From JADGHX01 sp963837755 (GTDB lineage: Bacteria > Pseudomonadota > Gammaproteobacteria > Steroidobacterales > Steroidobacteraceae), in NCBI GenBank assembly GCA_963837755.1, contig CAWIOP010000001.1, forward strand, positions 372,001 to 436,000: a stretch of 64,000 nucleotides of DNA, written 5' to 3'. Below are positions 1 through 9,640 of this stretch, in pieces. The notes beneath the pieces are model-generated. The model saw only the letters and a program-made list of their open reading frames with translations, did no database searches and had not been told where the DNA came from. How positions within the stretch are numbered: position 1 is the first letter of the stretch; each line of letters opens with the position of its first letter. The position numbers were made by a program, and so were the translations under genes.

Positions 1-90
1 CGAGATCCGTGGGTTTCTGGATCGCGACGAATAGCGGAAGCATTGAAGCGGAGGCTCGATCGACGCGCCTGCGCCTGGGGCAACACTCTT

Positions 91-2096
91 TCAGCGCGCG
101 GCGATCAACCCCGGAAGCAACGGCGGCAGCGGGCAGTGAAGCGCAGCGCACACGGTGCGCAGCAGCTCTGCTTCCGCGACGGTCAGCGCGTCGTCGTGAG
201 CGATGGTCTTTGCCAGACCCTCGATAACGGCCTTCTTCGCAAACGGGTGAAGCTTCTCCAGCCGGCGCAGCGAGTCGGCAAGCCGTTGCGGCCAATCCTC
301 GATGGCCAGATACGGCGGGCGATGCATTGGCAGCACTGCCTGCATGCCGGCCTCATACGCCATGCGGGCCTGGCGCGAATCCGAAGCACCGAAGCCGGCG
401 AGCGTAGCGAACAACACCTGGATGTCGGTCTCGCAGTCTTCGAGCGACCGTGTGCCGTGTGGCGCACGCGCTTCGAGCTCGTCCCGAAGCAGCGTGGCCA
501 GAAGATGCGCCAGGCAGAACTCGAACACGTCGACGCTGGCATCCGCGCGAATGAGGTCATCCGCCAGTTTGGCCAGCGATCGCCTCTCGCCGACGGGCAG
601 ACGGCGCAAGGCCGGGAATATCTGCAACAGCGCCGGCAGGCGAAGCATTGGCTCCAGCGACTCGGCGGCCGGCAGCGTGTCGCGCACCACGCCAAGCTCC
701 GCCGCGTTTGTAGTCTTGCTGAGCAACGACAACTGGCGCTCGCGCACGGCGCCGTCACGACTCAGCAGCAGCGCAAGCACGAGGGCGCGCGCGCGGCCGG
801 ACGACTCGACGAACTCGCGCAGCGACTCCGGCAGCGCGAGCCGCAACGCGTGCGCCTGCTTGATCTGCAGTATCGCAACCTGCCCGACTTGCGCGGAGAT
901 CGCCTGGGCCTGAACCGGCACGGACGAAAGCGCCGCCTGAGTCGATGCGATGTGTGTGTCGACGCCTGAAGCGCCGCGCGCTGACAGTGCCCCGTCAGGC
1001 CCAACGAGGGGCAACGCGCCAGTAGCCGACACGTGCAAAACATTTGCCTCGGCCAGCTCGCTCGCGTCGAACGCCGGAATCATCTGCAGCGCCTTCGCCG
1101 CGACACTCGGCAAACGCTTGACGTCGAAGTGCGGATCGAGCTCCCGGATGCGCTCCGCAATTGGCGGGTGCGTCTGCGAAGAACCGGCTCAGGCCCGGCG
1201 CAAACAGCATGTGCGCCGCCTGCTCCGCGTCCGCGCCGACGATCTTCGAGCCCTCGGGGAGGCCGGCGATCTTCACGAGCGCGCCCTTCAAGCCATCCGG
1301 ATTGCGCGTGAACTGCACGCTGGACGCATCTGCGAGCCGCTCGCGCTGCCGGCTCACCGCAGCCTGCAGCAGCCTCGCGAAGAACATTCCGACGTAGCCC
1401 AGCACCATCACGGCGAATGCGCCGGCGATGAGCCCGCCCGCCGCGCGCCGCCCGCGAGGCGCATGCCGCAGCAGCGTTCTGCCAATGAGCGCGACGACGA
1501 ACAGGCCGAAGAGCCAGCCCATGAGCTGCACGTTGAGGCGCATGTCGCCGTTCAGCACGTGACTGAACTCGTGCGCGATCACGCCCTGCAGCTCATCACG
1601 GCTCAGCGTGTCGAGCGCGCCCTGAGTGACGGCGATGGCCGCGTTCGCAGGAGTGTGACCCGCGGCGAATGCGTTAATGGCTGCTTCCTGCTCCAGCACG
1701 TAGATCTCGGGCATGGGCACGCCCGACGCGATGGCCATCTCCTCAACGACATTGTGAAGCCGCTTGCGCTTGATGTCGTTGGTGTCGCGCGAGATGCGCA
1801 CGCCCCCCATCGCGCGAGCGACCACGCCACCGCCTTCACGCAGCTGTGCGCACTTGAAGAGACTGGAAAGGCCGATGACGCCCAGCACCACGAGCGTGCA
1901 GAACAGCGCCGCGCCGGGCCGGCGCGCGACGAAATCGAGCGGCGAGACCGCCGGGTTCTCCGTGTTCGCAAAACCGAACGCGGTGAAGAGCACGAGATCG
2001 AGCGCGACCGCCACGAGCAGCATCGACACCACGAACGCGATGACGAGCCAGCGCGTCTGGCTGCGCGCCCCTGCCTGCCGTGCAGTAGAAATCCAT
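91..2096 (-). pseudogene. M48 family (HtpX-like) membrane metalloprotease, two frameshifts
   Basis: Zinc metalloprotease of the inner membrane, cytoplasmic side, of the type usually paired with LemA. The reconstructed protein is about 667 residues: an N-terminal membrane segment, the zinc motif HEFSH in the context VIAHEFSHVLNGD, two further membrane segments, the downstream motif RLADASSVQF, and a long C-terminal helical domain rich in Leu/Ala. Two single-base insertions break the frame. One is near 2084, just after the start MDFY, and the other near 1174, between RFFA and THPPIAERI. Removing both restores one continuous reading frame from the ATG at 2096. The family is normally uninterrupted, so a sequence error is as likely as decay. 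lemA lies 72 bases upstream on the same strand. Confidence 0.85.
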
Positions 2097-2168
2097 TGGC
2101 GCCGCCGCTGCCACCTGCCCGAGCTACGCGGCACGGCCGGCATAGCGCGACACAGGTGAACCTGCGCG

Positions 2169-2759
2169 TCAGGTGAAGCTGACCTTGGGCGCTTCGCGCG
2201 CTTCAGGCTTCGCGGCCTCGAGCATCTGCGCCGGGGCGAAATTGAACATGCCGGCGACGATGTTGCCCGGGAACGTTTCGCGCGCGTTGTTGTAGCCCAT
2301 CACCGCGTCGTTGTACGCCTGCCGCGCGAACGCCACCTTGTTCTCCGTGGAGGTGAGCTCTTCGGACAGCTGCATCATGTTCTGGTTGGCCTTGAGGTCC
2401 GGGTAGGCCTCGGCCAGGGCGAACAGCCGCCCGAGCGCGCCACCGAGCTGGGCTTCCGCGCCCTGCAGCTGCGCCACCGCGGCCGCATCCGCCGGGTTCG
2501 CCGCCGCGGCCTTCAGGCCCGCCACCGCGCTGTTGCGCGCCTTGATGACGGCTTCGAGCGTCTCGCGCTCGTGCTTGATATAGCCCTTCGCCGTCTCGAC
2601 CAGGTTCGGGATCAGGTCGTAGCGGCGGGTGAGCTGCACGTCGATCTGCGCGAACGCGTTCTTGAACGCGTTCCGGGCGGCGACGAGACGGTTGTAGGTC
2701 CCGACGAAGAAGAGCGCCGCGAGGACGATCAGGGCCAGGATTACGATCAGCGATGTCAT
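2169..2759 (-). CDS. lemA: LemA family protein
   Basis: A 196-residue protein with one N-terminal membrane helix (about residues 3-20) followed by the LemA four-helix domain. The signature YNRLVAARNAFKNAF is followed by QIDVQLTRRYDLIPNLVETA, typical of the family. The start at 2759 was chosen because GGAGG lies a few bases upstream and the membrane helix follows directly; an upstream in-frame ATG would add a non-conserved basic stretch. It is co-oriented with the M48 protease just downstream, the common LemA-M48 pairing. The molecular function of LemA is not settled; a link to envelope proteolysis is inferred from the pairing. Confidence 0.95.
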   Translation of the reverse strand: MTSLIVILALIVLAALFFVGTYNRLVAARNAFKNAFAQIDVQLTRRYDLIPNLVETAKGYIKHERETLEAVIKARNSAVAGLKAAAANPADAAAVAQLQGAEAQLGGALGRLFALAEAYPDLKANQNMMQLSEELTSTENKVAFARQAYNDAVMGYNNARETFPGNIVAGMFNFAPAQMLEAAKPEAREAPKVSFT

Positions 2760-2913
2760 GGAACCTCCGCGCACGCGTGCGCCATTGCCGCAGGGTGTAT
2801 CGGCTTCAACCCCAGCGGGTTGAGTGGCGCCGCATCCGTGGGGGCGGCCCGCCCTGCTGCAAGGGCCGCTGGCGGCCACCCTACCGGCCGCCGCACTTAA
2901 GTCAACAACGAAG

Positions 2914-2929
2914 CGTGACGCGTATCACA
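2914..2929. promoter_or_regulatory. CRP/Vfr-like binding site upstream of the minor-pilin operon
   Basis: The bases CGTGACGCGTATCACA match the CRP consensus TGTGA-N6-TCACA at 9 of 10 half-site positions. The site lies about 84 bases before the fimT start, in the 253-base gap shared with the divergent lemA gene. Vfr (a CRP homologue) is known to influence type IV pilus genes in Pseudomonas. Action here is inference from sequence only. Confidence 0.5.
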
Positions 2930-3012
2930 CAGTGCGACCGGTGATCCCCGGATGGGGGCCGCTCATCGGAAGCCGGCACGCCTCGCCGGCAAACCCGCGA
3001 AGATGCCGGCCC

Positions 3013-3633
3013 ATGAAAAACAGGTCTCGAGGCTTCACCCTGATGGAGCTGATGGTGGTGCTGGCGATCGCGGGGACGATCCTCGCCATCGGGGCACCAA
3101 GTTTCAGGGAGTTCCTCCGTAACAACAAAATGGCCTCGGTGGCCAACGATCTTCTCGGCGGCATTCAGACCGCGCGCACCGAGGCGATCAAGCGCCAGCT
3201 GCCTGCGGGCGGCATCGCGATCTGCCCCTCCAGCAACCCGGACGCCGCCTCGCCGACCTGTCTTGGCTCGGGCACCCGGCAATTCGACGGCTGGATTGCC
3301 TTCGTCGATGCAGACAACAACTGCGATCGCGACGTCGCCACCGAGCCCCTGATCCGCACCGGTTCCCGCGTCGACCTGGACAACTCCGCCTCGCGGTACG
3401 TGAAATCCGCGTCGAACGGAAGCTGCATCTCCTTTGCGTCCACGGGCTTCATGCGCACGGACACGGGCCGACCGGTCGCTACGCGCACGCTTTACTGTGA
3501 CGAGCGCGGCAATGTCATGCAGCCCGGCATGACGTTGTCCATGGTGCGCGGCATAGACGTGACGGCTACGGGCCGCGCGCGCGTCACGCGAGACGTCACG
3601 GAGATTTCAAGCTTCGGGGTCACCTGCCCATGA
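3013..3633 (+). CDS. fimT: Type IV minor pilin, FimT/GspH family
   Basis: A 206-residue pseudopilin and first gene of the minor-pilin operon. The prepilin leader ends in SRG and is followed by FTLMELMVVLAIAG, so PilD-type cleavage would occur before the Phe, with Glu at +5. The hydrophobic helix is followed by the GspH-type beta domain with several cysteines (ICPSS, SPTCLG, NNCDRD, YCDERG, and a C-terminal CP). The start at 3013 gives a short basic leader (MKNRSRG); a longer in-frame upstream reading would add an implausible leader. It overlaps pilV by four bases (ATGA). Role: initiation of pilus assembly at the inner membrane and probable part of the tip complex. Confidence 0.93.
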   Translation: MKNRSRGFTLMELMVVLAIAGTILAIGAPSFREFLRNNKMASVANDLLGGIQTARTEAIKRQLPAGGIAICPSSNPDAASPTCLGSGTRQFDGWIAFVDADNNCDRDVATEPLIRTGSRVDLDNSASRYVKSASNGSCISFASTGFMRTDTGRPVATRTLYCDERGNVMQPGMTLSMVRGIDVTATGRARVTRDVTEISSFGVTCP

Positions 3634-4166
3634 GCGCCATCGCTACCACTACTACATCGCGTGAATGCCGCCAGCACGGCTTCACCATAGTCGAATCGCT
3701 CGTGGCGCTGGTGGTGCTGAGCGTAGGCATGCTCGGCATCGCCGGTCTGTACGTGTCGAGCCTGCAGGCGGGGCGCACGGCATTGTCCCGCACGCAAGCC
3801 GTCAGCCTCGTGAACGACATGATCGACCGGATCCGCGCCAATGCATCGGCGCGGGACGCGTACGACATGGATACGTATTCGGACGCGCCGCTCGTGCGCG
3901 GATGCGTCACCACCAACAACTGCTCGACCGGTCTGCTTGCCGAGGACGACCTTGCCAGGTGGGTCACCGCGACCCAGGGCGCCTTGCCGGGCACGCCAAC
4001 GGCTAACGTGGAAGTCACGCTGGCCGCCGCAACAGGCCGGCCGGACCGCTATCAGGTCACGGTCACCTGGCAGGAGGCCGGCAATGAAACGGCGCGCGAC
4101 GCCGCCGGCGCCCTGCAGAACCTGAGCTACACCGGCAACCTCTCGATCATCCCGGCAGCACCATGA
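3630..4166 (+). CDS. pilV: Type IV pilus minor pilin PilV
   Basis: A 178-residue prepilin. The leader ends QHG, followed by FTIVESLVALVVLSVGML, with Glu at +5. PilV-type features include LQAGRTALSRTQAVSLVNDMIDRIRAN directly after the helix. Its start overlaps the fimT stop and its stop overlaps the pilW start, both as ATGA, so the three are translationally coupled. The globular part has one clear cysteine pair (GCVTTNNC). Role: core minor pilin that primes fibre assembly with PilW, PilX and PilY1. Confidence 0.93.
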   Translation: MSAIATTTTSRECRQHGFTIVESLVALVVLSVGMLGIAGLYVSSLQAGRTALSRTQAVSLVNDMIDRIRANASARDAYDMDTYSDAPLVRGCVTTNNCSTGLLAEDDLARWVTATQGALPGTPTANVEVTLAAATGRPDRYQVTVTWQEAGNETARDAAGALQNLSYTGNLSIIPAAP

Positions 4167-5254
4167 AGATGCTCATCCCGAACCCTCGCGCGGCCCGCGG
4201 CTTCAGCCTCGTCGAGCTGCTCATCTCGCTCACGATCGGCTCCGTCCTGATCGCCGGCGCGGTGTACATCTATTCCCAGAGCCGCAGAAGCGCCACGGTG
4301 AGTGATACCCAGGCCCGACTCCAGGAGAACGGCCGTTACGCGCTGTCGATACTCGAGCCGGACATCCAGCTTGCCGGCTACTACGGCTTCTCGAACAAGC
4401 CGGACGACTTCAAGTTCATCTCGGGCGGCTCGACGACGTCCTCCATCACGGCCGCGAAGATGCAGAAGGCGAGCACCGCCCTGACCGGCGTGGGCACCAC
4501 GAACGGCTGCGGCAACAACTACGCGGTGAATCTCATCGCGACGATCGAGGGCGCCAACAACACCTACGGCCTTGGTTGCGCGGCCCTCGGAGGCGGTGCC
4601 CTTCTCAATGCGGATACGCTCACCATCCGCCGCGCCACCAACGCGCCAGCCAACGGCATCGGCGCGGCGACCCCCAACCGCCTGCAGTTGCTGGTGAGCC
4701 GGCTCAGCCCGTCGAACCAGTATGTCTTCGCGGACGGAACGCTACCGACGACGCCGGCGCTGAAGGCGAATCTCGTCCAGGTGCGCGACCTCATCGTGCG
4801 CACGTACTACGTGTCGCGCGATTCGACCGACCCGGCGGCGGCCGGGCTGCCAGCGCTGCGCGTCAAGGCGCTGACCGACGGCCCGTCGTTCGCCGACGCG
4901 GCCGACACCGAGGTCATGCGCGGCGTCGAGGATTTCCAGGTCCAGTTCGGCATCGACACGGGCGACTACGATGGCATCGGCGGCATCGACGCGGGCCGCG
5001 ACACCAACAGCGACGGAATTCCGGATGTGGCCAATGGCATCGCAACACGCTACGTCAACGCGGATGCGCTGCCGGTCGGCTTCCAGGTGGTTTCCGTCCG
5101 TGTGTGGATCCTGCTGCGCGCCGAAACGGCGGAGCAGGGCTTCGTCAACAACCGGGCATACGTATACGCCGACCGCAACTTCACCCCGAACGACGGCTTC
5201 CGGCGCGTTCTCATGTCCCGAACCATCCAGTTGCGCAATGCACGCACGCTCTGA
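4163..5254 (+). CDS. pilW: Type IV pilus minor pilin PilW
   Basis: A 363-residue prepilin, the usual large size for PilW. The cleavage motif is ARG|FSLVELLISLTIGSVL, and the ensuing ARLQENGRYALSILEPDIQLAGYYG block is diagnostic of PilW. A calcium-loop-like segment rich in Asp/Asn (DAGRDTNSDGIPD) occurs near residues 274-286. It is coupled to pilV by an ATGA overlap. Role: minor pilin of the tip-priming complex with PilV, PilX and PilY1. Confidence 0.93.
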   Translation: MKMLIPNPRAARGFSLVELLISLTIGSVLIAGAVYIYSQSRRSATVSDTQARLQENGRYALSILEPDIQLAGYYGFSNKPDDFKFISGGSTTSSITAAKMQKASTALTGVGTTNGCGNNYAVNLIATIEGANNTYGLGCAALGGGALLNADTLTIRRATNAPANGIGAATPNRLQLLVSRLSPSNQYVFADGTLPTTPALKANLVQVRDLIVRTYYVSRDSTDPAAAGLPALRVKALTDGPSFADAADTEVMRGVEDFQVQFGIDTGDYDGIGGIDAGRDTNSDGIPDVANGIATRYVNADALPVGFQVVSVRVWILLRAETAEQGFVNNRAYVYADRNFTPNDGFRRVLMSRTIQLRNARTL

Positions 5255-5264
5255 GCACACCCGC

Positions 5265-5738
5265 ATGCAACGTTCCCTTCCCGACATGTCGAGACAACGA
5301 GGCGCCGCGCTGGTCGTGGGCCTGCTCCTGCTGGTCGTGCTGACACTGCTGGCCATCAGCGGCATGAACACCGCGAGCACCGAGCTCGTGATGGCCGGCA
5401 ACGAGCAATACCGCCAGAAAGCGTTCCAGGCCGCCTCCACCGGTATCGAGGAAGCCGTCACCGTGCTGGCGAACGTGCCGCAAACCACGACTCCCACGGT
5501 CGTTCCAGTCACCGCCGTACCCAGCGCGGATGCGGGTGACCAGTACACCACGTCGAGCCGCTACATGGGCGACGACCTCAACCTCCCGGGTTTCAGCAGC
5601 GGCAAATTCGTGGGCTTCCACTACCAGATCACCAGCACCGGCACGTCTGCGCGCAACGCGAACTCGCAGCAGATCCAGGGTGCCTTTGTCATTCAGAACG
5701 CCGGCGCCGCCGGCTCATTCGGCTCGCTTGCGCCGTGA
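5265..5738 (+). CDS. pilX: Type IV pilus assembly protein PilX
   Basis: PilX-type minor pilin of about 157 residues. The N-terminal signature RQRGAALVVGLLLLVVLTLL is followed by AISGMNTASTELVMAGNEQ and then QKAFQAASTGIEEAV, as in the PilX_N family. In-frame starts exist at 5238, 5265 and 5286. I chose 5265, since 5238 lies inside pilW and no ribosome site decides between the other two. The leader lacks the canonical Glu+5 context of other pilins, as is usual for PilX. It works with PilV, PilW and PilY1 in the assembly-initiating complex. Confidence 0.9.
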   Translation: MQRSLPDMSRQRGAALVVGLLLLVVLTLLAISGMNTASTELVMAGNEQYRQKAFQAASTGIEEAVTVLANVPQTTTPTVVPVTAVPSADAGDQYTTSSRYMGDDLNLPGFSSGKFVGFHYQITSTGTSARNANSQQIQGAFVIQNAGAAGSFGSLAP

Positions 5739-5764
5739 CGCGCCAACCAAGAGGAACACCGCTC

Positions 5765-6151
5765 ATGAACTCAACGTTCCGCGACCTGCTGCTGGCCCTT
5801 GCGGCACTCGGCGCAATGACCGGCGCCCACGCCCAGCAACAGCCTTCGAAGCTCACCTCCAGTGAAATCGCGCTGGAAGTGCCGGCCGCCTCCATGGTGC
5901 TGCCCGTGAGCGCGACCAGTGCCGCGGTCTTCCCGCCGTGCGGAGGCTGCAGCCCCAAATCGTTCCCCGTCACGGCAACCACGAAGTACTACCTGAAGCG
6001 CGAGCCGGTGAGCGTCGCCGAGCTGAAGGCCGAAATCATCGGCCGGCCCGAACTGATCCTGACCGCGGTGTATTCGCCCCGGACCGGCGCGCTCATCAGC
6101 GTGACCGCCGACATACCCGCTCCGCGTACAACCCCGCGCAGCACGCGCTGA
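5765..6151 (+). CDS. Small secreted protein of unknown function between pilX and pilY1
   Basis: A 128-residue protein I do not recognise. It begins with a clear Sec signal peptide (MNSTFRDLLLALAALGAM, cleavage after AHA). The mature part has a CxxC pair (PPCGGCSP) near residue 60, then a predicted beta-rich stretch and a Pro/Arg/Thr-rich tail. The start at 5765 is backed by an AGAGGA ribosome site about ten bases upstream. It sits 26 bases after pilX and 26 bases before pilY1 in the same operon, so a periplasmic role in pilus tip assembly or PilY1 folding is plausible but inferred only from position. Confidence 0.75.
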   Translation: MNSTFRDLLLALAALGAMTGAHAQQQPSKLTSSEIALEVPAASMVLPVSATSAAVFPPCGGCSPKSFPVTATTKYYLKREPVSVAELKAEIIGRPELILTAVYSPRTGALISVTADIPAPRTTPRSTR

Positions 6152-6177
6152 ACCAGACCGATTTCGAGGACACAGTC

Positions 6178-9100
6178 ATGTTCCGCATCGATATGCGACT
6201 TCGAAGCTTCGCCGCCGGCGCGTTGCTCGCGACCTTCGTGACGCTGCCCGCACTGGCGGACGACAGCGAGATCTACCAGAGCCAGGCAGCGGCCACGGGC
6301 GCAAGACCGAACGTGCTCTTCATCATGGACACGTCCGGAAGCATGGACACCACGGTTGATCTGACTCCGGCACCCTACGACCCGAGCAAGACGTACGACT
6401 CGAGCGGGTGCGACGTGAACGATATCTATTTCAGCCGCGGCACCAACGGTGCGCCCAACTGTGGCTCGGCCGATCATTTTCCCCGCTCGATCTTCACGTG
6501 CGACGCCGCAAGCGCTGCCATGGTCAATATCGGTGGCAGCGGCGTCTGGCCCGGCCTGGGCAATCCAAGTGCGCGCGCCGCGCAGTACCGCAGGAGCCTT
6601 CAGGACGGCTCGTGGGGCTGGAGGTCGATCCGCAACGAAACGGACTTCATCGAGTGCCTCGCGGACGACGGCATTCACGGCGAGACCGCCGCCTCGAGCA
6701 AGAAGTGGATCGGCAGCCCGGCTGATGGTGGCCCGTGGATTTCGGCCTCGCTCAACCGCTGGAGCTCCATCAGCAACACGTACCGCTTTTATACGGCCAA
6801 CTATCTGAACTACCTGGCGGGCCCCGGCACGGCGGTAATGACCCGCCTGCAGATCGTGCGCGACGTCGCGATCAACCTCGCGAGCTCGTTGCAGAATGTG
6901 AATCTCGGCCTCATGCGTTACAGCGAAGACGCGCAGGGCGGCTACGTCCTCCAGCCCGTCGACAACATCGCCACCAACCGCACCGCGATCCTCAACACCC
7001 TCAACGGCTTCGACCCATACGACGGCAGCGGCGGCACGCCGCTCTCGGAAACTTACTATGAAGCCGCGCTGTACTTGCAGGGCAAGACATGGGACTTCGG
7101 CAGCGTGTCGACGCCTGGAAAGAGCGTGGCGGGGTCGATGGCCACGTCAGATACATACAACTCACCGATCAAGCTGTCCTGTCAGAAGAACTACGTCGTC
7201 TACCTGACCGACGGTGCGCCGACGCGCGACGCCGACGCCATCGGCAAGATCGAGACCATGATCGGCAAGAGCTGCGCGAACCAGGTGGAGCCGTTCCACG
7301 ACGGCGGCTGGGTGACAGGCAGCGGCATCTGCATGGATGAGCTCGCCGCGTGGATGGCGGACGACAAGAACACCGACCTGCAGACCGATGCCACCGTGCC
7401 CGGCAACCAGAACGCGCTCACGTACATGATCGGATTCGGCGACAGCCTCACGGCGAGCCTCCCGTACCTGAATGCGATCGCTTCGGCCGGCGGCACGGGC
7501 AAGGCCTACACCGCCGGTGACGTCCCGACGCTCACGGCAGCGCTGCAGAGTATTTTCAGCGAGCTGCAGGAAGACAGCGCGACGTTCGTCACGCCCTCGA
7601 TCTCGGTCAACGCGTTCAACCGCGCGCAGACCGACACCGACCTGTTCTTCTCACTGTTCAAGGTGGGCAAGCGCGAGCACTGGGATGGCAATCTCAAGAA
7701 ATACAAGCTGCTGAACAACAAGATCGTCGACAAGAACGACCTCGATGCGGTTGACCCGGCATCCGGCTTCTTCTCGCAGGGATCCTGGAGCATCTGGTCC
7801 CCGGCGAAGGACGGAGCCGATGTCGCCGCGGGCGGCGCCGCAAGCAAGCTCGACACGCCGGACTTGCGGAAGATCTACACGTCCGTCGCGGGCAACGACC
7901 TGACGCTCACCGGCAATGCCGTCACGATTGCGAATATGACTGACGTGCTCGTCGGCACGGGCAGCGGCGCGACATGCGGCACCGCGTGCCAGGATGCCGT
8001 GAACTGGGCGCGCGGCTACGATATCGACGACGAGAATGGCGACAGCAGCAAGACGGACCAGATCAAGTTCATGGGCGATCCGATGCATGGCCGCCCGGCA
8101 GTGATTTCGTACGGCAAGACGAGCGGCACGCCCCAGGAAAGCAACACAGTCGTGTACGTGCCGACGAACGACGGCTTCCTGCACGCGATCTCGGGCCCGA
8201 CGAGCGGCGGCGGCGAGGAGCTGTGGGCCTTTGTTCCGCCCGAGCTGCTCAACCGGCTCGGAACGCTGCGCTCGAAGAGCAACGCGCCCCACACCTACGG
8301 TCTCGACGGCGACATTCGCGTCCTGAAGCTCGACAAGAACCAGAACGGTCTCGTCGACGGGGACGACTACGTGTACCTGTTCTTCGGAATGCGCGGGGGC
8401 GGTAACCGTTATTACGCCCTCGATGTCACCGATCGCACCAAGCCGAAGCTCCTGTGGAACATCGGCGCTGCGGAGCTGCCGGGCGTCGGCCAGACCTGGT
8501 CGCCGCCGGTCGTCACGCGCGTGAACGTCAGCAGCGGCAACACGGATACCGAGAAGTTCGTGCTGATCTTCGGTGGCGGCTACGACACCACGCAGGAGAG
8601 CCAGGCCTATAGCACCGACACCGTCGGCAACCGCATTTACATGGTCGAGGCGAAGACGGGCACATTGCTGTGGTCCGCGGGCGGGCCGGGCAGCACACCC
8701 GCGCCGGACCTGCTGTTCGACGCCTCAGGCAAGGAGATGAACAACTCGATTCCAGGTCGCATCACGGTCATCGATACGAATGGCGATCAGTTCGCCGATC
8801 GCCTGTATGCCGCGGATATGGGCGGGCGCGTCTGGCGCTTCGACATCTTCAACGGCGAGAGGCGCGACAAGCTCGTCACCGGCGGGATCATCGCGACGCT
8901 CGGCGCGGGCGGGATCAGCCCGGCCCCCGCGGCATCCGAGAACCGTCGCTTCTACAACGCGCCGGACGTGGCGCTGGTGCAATTCCGCGGCATCGAGCCG
9001 TACTACAACATCGCCATCGGCTCGGGCTATCGCGGGCATCCGCTCGATACGACCACTGTCGAGCGCTTCTACTCGGTTCGCGACAAAGCCCCTTACGCGC

Positions 9101-9618
9101 AGCTCTCGCAAACGGAATACAACGCCATCACCCCCGTGAAGGACGGCGATCTCGTCGACATCACGAGCGACCCGGCCGGCACCACGGTGACCACGGCGGC
9201 CAAGGGCTGGAAGCTCACGATGAGCGGCAACGGGCCGGGCGAGAAGATATTGGCCGAGTCGACAACGGTGAACAACGTGATTCTCTTCACGTCGTTCGAG
9301 CCGGACTCGCTGGGCGGCGCGGGCCCCTGCTATCCCTCGACAACCAACCGTGCGTACGCGGTGACCGCGTTCGCCGGAAAGCCGGCGCTCGACTTCAACG
9401 ATGACAAGACGACCGACAACAAAGATCTGTTTACCGACCTGAATCAGCAGGGCATCGTCGGTGACGTCAACATCGCGCTGATTCGCCAGGGTGACACCGA
9501 TCCGAACTCTCCGACCAGCCCGCCGACCGTCTGCCTCGCCGGCATGGAAGTGCTGAAGAAGTGCGTGAACGCCGGTGGTACCGTGCGCACCTTCTGGAAT
9601 CGCGTAGATGCACAGTAA
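6178..9618 (+). CDS. pilY1: PilY1-type pilus tip adhesin / assembly factor
   Basis: A 1146-residue secreted protein, close to the 1161 residues of the Pseudomonas protein. A signal peptide ends near PALADD. An N-terminal von Willebrand factor A region carries the MIDAS motif DTSGSMD (about residues 51-57). The C-terminal half is the PilY1 beta-propeller, with the family's PNVLF, PTNDGFLHA and FGGGYDT blocks. Two EF-hand-like calcium loops are visible: DKNQNGLVDGDD (about 718-729) and DTNGDQFAD (about 865-873), the latter matching the calcium site known to control pilus retraction in PilY1. Start chosen at the ATG preceded by GAGGA; no upstream in-frame start gives a signal peptide. Part of the fimT-pilE operon. 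Confidence 0.94.
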   Translation: MFRIDMRLRSFAAGALLATFVTLPALADDSEIYQSQAAATGARPNVLFIMDTSGSMDTTVDLTPAPYDPSKTYDSSGCDVNDIYFSRGTNGAPNCGSADHFPRSIFTCDAASAAMVNIGGSGVWPGLGNPSARAAQYRRSLQDGSWGWRSIRNETDFIECLADDGIHGETAASSKKWIGSPADGGPWISASLNRWSSISNTYRFYTANYLNYLAGPGTAVMTRLQIVRDVAINLASSLQNVNLGLMRYSEDAQGGYVLQPVDNIATNRTAILNTLNGFDPYDGSGGTPLSETYYEAALYLQGKTWDFGSVSTPGKSVAGSMATSDTYNSPIKLSCQKNYVVYLTDGAPTRDADAIGKIETMIGKSCANQVEPFHDGGWVTGSGICMDELAAWMADDKNTDLQTDATVPGNQNALTYMIGFGDSLTASLPYLNAIASAGGTGKAYTAGDVPTLTAALQSIFSELQEDSATFVTPSISVNAFNRAQTDTDLFFSLFKVGKREHWDGNLKKYKLLNNKIVDKNDLDAVDPASGFFSQGSWSIWSPAKDGADVAAGGAASKLDTPDLRKIYTSVAGNDLTLTGNAVTIANMTDVLVGTGSGATCGTACQDAVNWARGYDIDDENGDSSKTDQIKFMGDPMHGRPAVISYGKTSGTPQESNTVVYVPTNDGFLHAISGPTSGGGEELWAFVPPELLNRLGTLRSKSNAPHTYGLDGDIRVLKLDKNQNGLVDGDDYVYLFFGMRGGGNRYYALDVTDRTKPKLLWNIGAAELPGVGQTWSPPVVTRVNVSSGNTDTEKFVLIFGGGYDTTQESQAYSTDTVGNRIYMVEAKTGTLLWSAGGPGSTPAPDLLFDASGKEMNNSIPGRITVIDTNGDQFADRLYAADMGGRVWRFDIFNGERRDKLVTGGIIATLGAGGISPAPAASENRRFYNAPDVALVQFRGIEPYYNIAIGSGYRGHPLDTTTVERFYSVRDKAPYAQLSQTEYNAITPVKDGDLVDITSDPAGTTVTTAAKGWKLTMSGNGPGEKILAESTTVNNVILFTSFEPDSLGGAGPCYPSTTNRAYAVTAFAGKPALDFNDDKTTDNKDLFTDLNQQGIVGDVNIALIRQGDTDPNSPTSPPTVCLAGMEVLKKCVNAGGTVRTFWNRVDAQ

Positions 9619-9640
9619 CGCTCACTGGAGGTCCGGTCCC

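Noticed and set aside
43..969. Plus-strand open frames over the M48 protease (43-969 and 950-2176)
   Set aside because: The minus strand carries the HEFSH metalloprotease. The plus-strand translations are Arg/Gln-rich and unlike any family.
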